Source: Mariniflexile sp044335535 (lineage in GTDB: Bacteria; Bacteroidota; Bacteroidia; Flavobacteriales; Flavobacteriaceae). From it: a stretch of DNA of 64,000 nt. Every line of letters starts with the position of its first letter. Position 1 is the first letter of the stretch. Shown piece by piece: positions 63,261-64,000 of the stretch. Below the pieces are notes generated by a model. It was given only the letters and a program-made list of their open reading frames with translations. It was not told the DNA's origin and did not search any database. Made by a program: the position numbers and the translations under genes. The DNA is taken from assembly GCF_044335535.1 (NCBI RefSeq), contig NZ_JBIQVZ010000002.1, forward strand, positions 682,001 through 746,000. Direction: 5' to 3'.

Positions 63261-64000
63261 TTGAAAATAAAACTAGACGGATTTGTCTTGGCTATAATAG
63301 CCATTGTTATTACGGCTTATTTTTTTCCTAATTGGGGCAGTAAAAATAGCCCAATACCTTTAAACCTTATTGGAAGTATTGGGGTGTCATTAATTTTCTT
63401 TTTTTATGGATTAAAGATAAGTCCGGAAAAGATAAGAATAGGTTTAAAAAACTGGAGATTGCATCTCTTGGTGCAAACATCAAGCTTTATTTTATTTCCA
63501 ATACTTGTTATGGGATTTTATCCGCTTATATCTAACGAAAACGACCATACAATCTGGTTGGCGTTTATGTTTTTGGCAGCACTTCCTTCAACAGTGTCAT
63601 CATCTGTAGTTATGGTGTCTATTGCAAAGGGAAATATTCCGGCTGCTATATTTAACGCTAGTATTTCTGGACTTATTGGAATTATTATCACACCTCTATG
63701 GATGGGGCTATTTTTACAGGAAACCACCACTAATTTCAACCTAGGAAGCATTTACTTAAAACTACTTACCGAAATTTTATTACCAGTAATTATTGGGATG
63801 TCTTTACAACGTTATTTAGGCGAATTTGTTAGGAAACATCTACGATATCTAACCTTATTTGATAAGGCCATCATCTTACTTATCATTTATAAAAGTTTTG
63901 CTGAATCGTTTACAGAACATGTTTTTAACTCAGTTAACTTTTCGGATTTATTACTCATCCTGACTGCTGTTATCGGGTTGTTTTTAGTCGTTTTTTTGAT
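63261..64000 (+). CDS. SBF-like (bile acid:sodium symporter family, YfeH type) transporter, 3' truncated
   Basis: Translating from TTG 63261 (an in-frame stop lies at 63243-63245) gives an open frame to the window edge, so the C-terminus is missing. The protein starts KIKLDGFVLAIIAIVITAYFF and is highly hydrophobic, with the SBF-like/YfeH pattern: GSIGVSLIFFFYGLKISPEK, FLAALPSTVSSSVVMVSIAKG, NASISGLIGIIITPLWMG and LLPVIIGMSLQ. Family members transport organic anions, some sodium-coupled; the substrate here is unknown. About seven transmembrane segments are visible in the ~246 residues present. Confidence 0.82.
   Translation, partial: MKIKLDGFVLAIIAIVITAYFFPNWGSKNSPIPLNLIGSIGVSLIFFFYGLKISPEKIRIGLKNWRLHLLVQTSSFILFPILVMGFYPLISNENDHTIWLAFMFLAALPSTVSSSVVMVSIAKGNIPAAIFNASISGLIGIIITPLWMGLFLQETTTNFNLGSIYLKLLTEILLPVIIGMSLQRYLGEFVRKHLRYLTLFDKAIILLIIYKSFAESFTEHVFNSVNFSDLLLILTAVIGLFLVVFL

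Overview
The window is an AT-rich stretch of a Bacteroidota chromosome, almost certainly from a member of the Flavobacteriaceae. Supporting signs are SusC/TonB-type receptors with a carboxypeptidase-like N-terminus, type IX secretion (T9SS) type A and type B sorting domains, flavobacterial families (DUF6452, DUF6048, DUF6495, DUF2752 with a CCC-motif protein, OstA-like protein, class III transaminases), and promoters of the Bacteroidota form TTG-N19/20-TAnnTTTG. Most of it is ordinary core chromosome. No tRNA, rRNA, CRISPR array or intact transposase was recognised.

Layout. 1-6.6 kb: envelope genes (truncated M23-type peptidase, TonB-dependent receptor), cysteine desulfurase, a calcium-repeat lipoprotein, an Smr-domain protein. 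7-9.5 kb: a T9SS-A secreted protein and a DUF2752/CCC-motif membrane pair. 9.5-17.3 kb: ornithine aminotransferase, RlmD, two small envelope proteins, the agmatine-to-putrescine pair (agmatine deiminase and N-carbamoylputrescine amidase), and an SDR oxidoreductase divergent from an HxlR regulator. 17.3-22.3 kb: histidyl-tRNA synthetase with a large insertion, a repeat-filled gap, the rpsF-rpsR-rplI operon and a LytTR response regulator. 22.3-32.4 kb: PriA, YihY/BrkB, NadC, RlmH, HPF, RdgB, RelA/SpoT, Fur-type regulator, PurA.

32.5-37.7 kb is the most accessory-looking part: a membrane-anchored AraC-type regulator, a lipoprotein with a possible permuted papain-like C-terminus, a small membrane protein, an M23-like domain that has lost its metal ligands, frameshifted gene debris, and an M28 peptidase. 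37.8-47.6 kb returns to a conserved-looking run: OstA-like protein (here with an unusual C-terminal extension), class III transaminase, TPR protein, two DUF368 proteins, AroE, a DUF349 protein. 47.6-58.2 kb: a large T9SS-B protein with a C-type lectin domain, MazG, both aconitases (AcnA-type and AcnB) with a third aconitase N-terminal relic between them and their upstream neighbour, and a MoxR ATPase. 58.2-62.5 kb: three parvulin/SurA-like periplasmic folding factors. The window ends with a small conserved protein and a truncated SBF-like transporter.

Most notable observations: the aconitase N-terminal relic directly upstream of acnB; the extension on the OstA-like protein; the roughly 90-residue excess in HisS; the lipoprotein/membrane protein/M23-pseudoenzyme cassette; a three-copy dispersed intergenic repeat of about 200 bp; the hexanucleotide minisatellite at 19.3-19.8 kb; and the overlapping divergent promoters with a palindrome between the SDR and hxlR genes. 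No complete novel defence or biosynthetic system was found.
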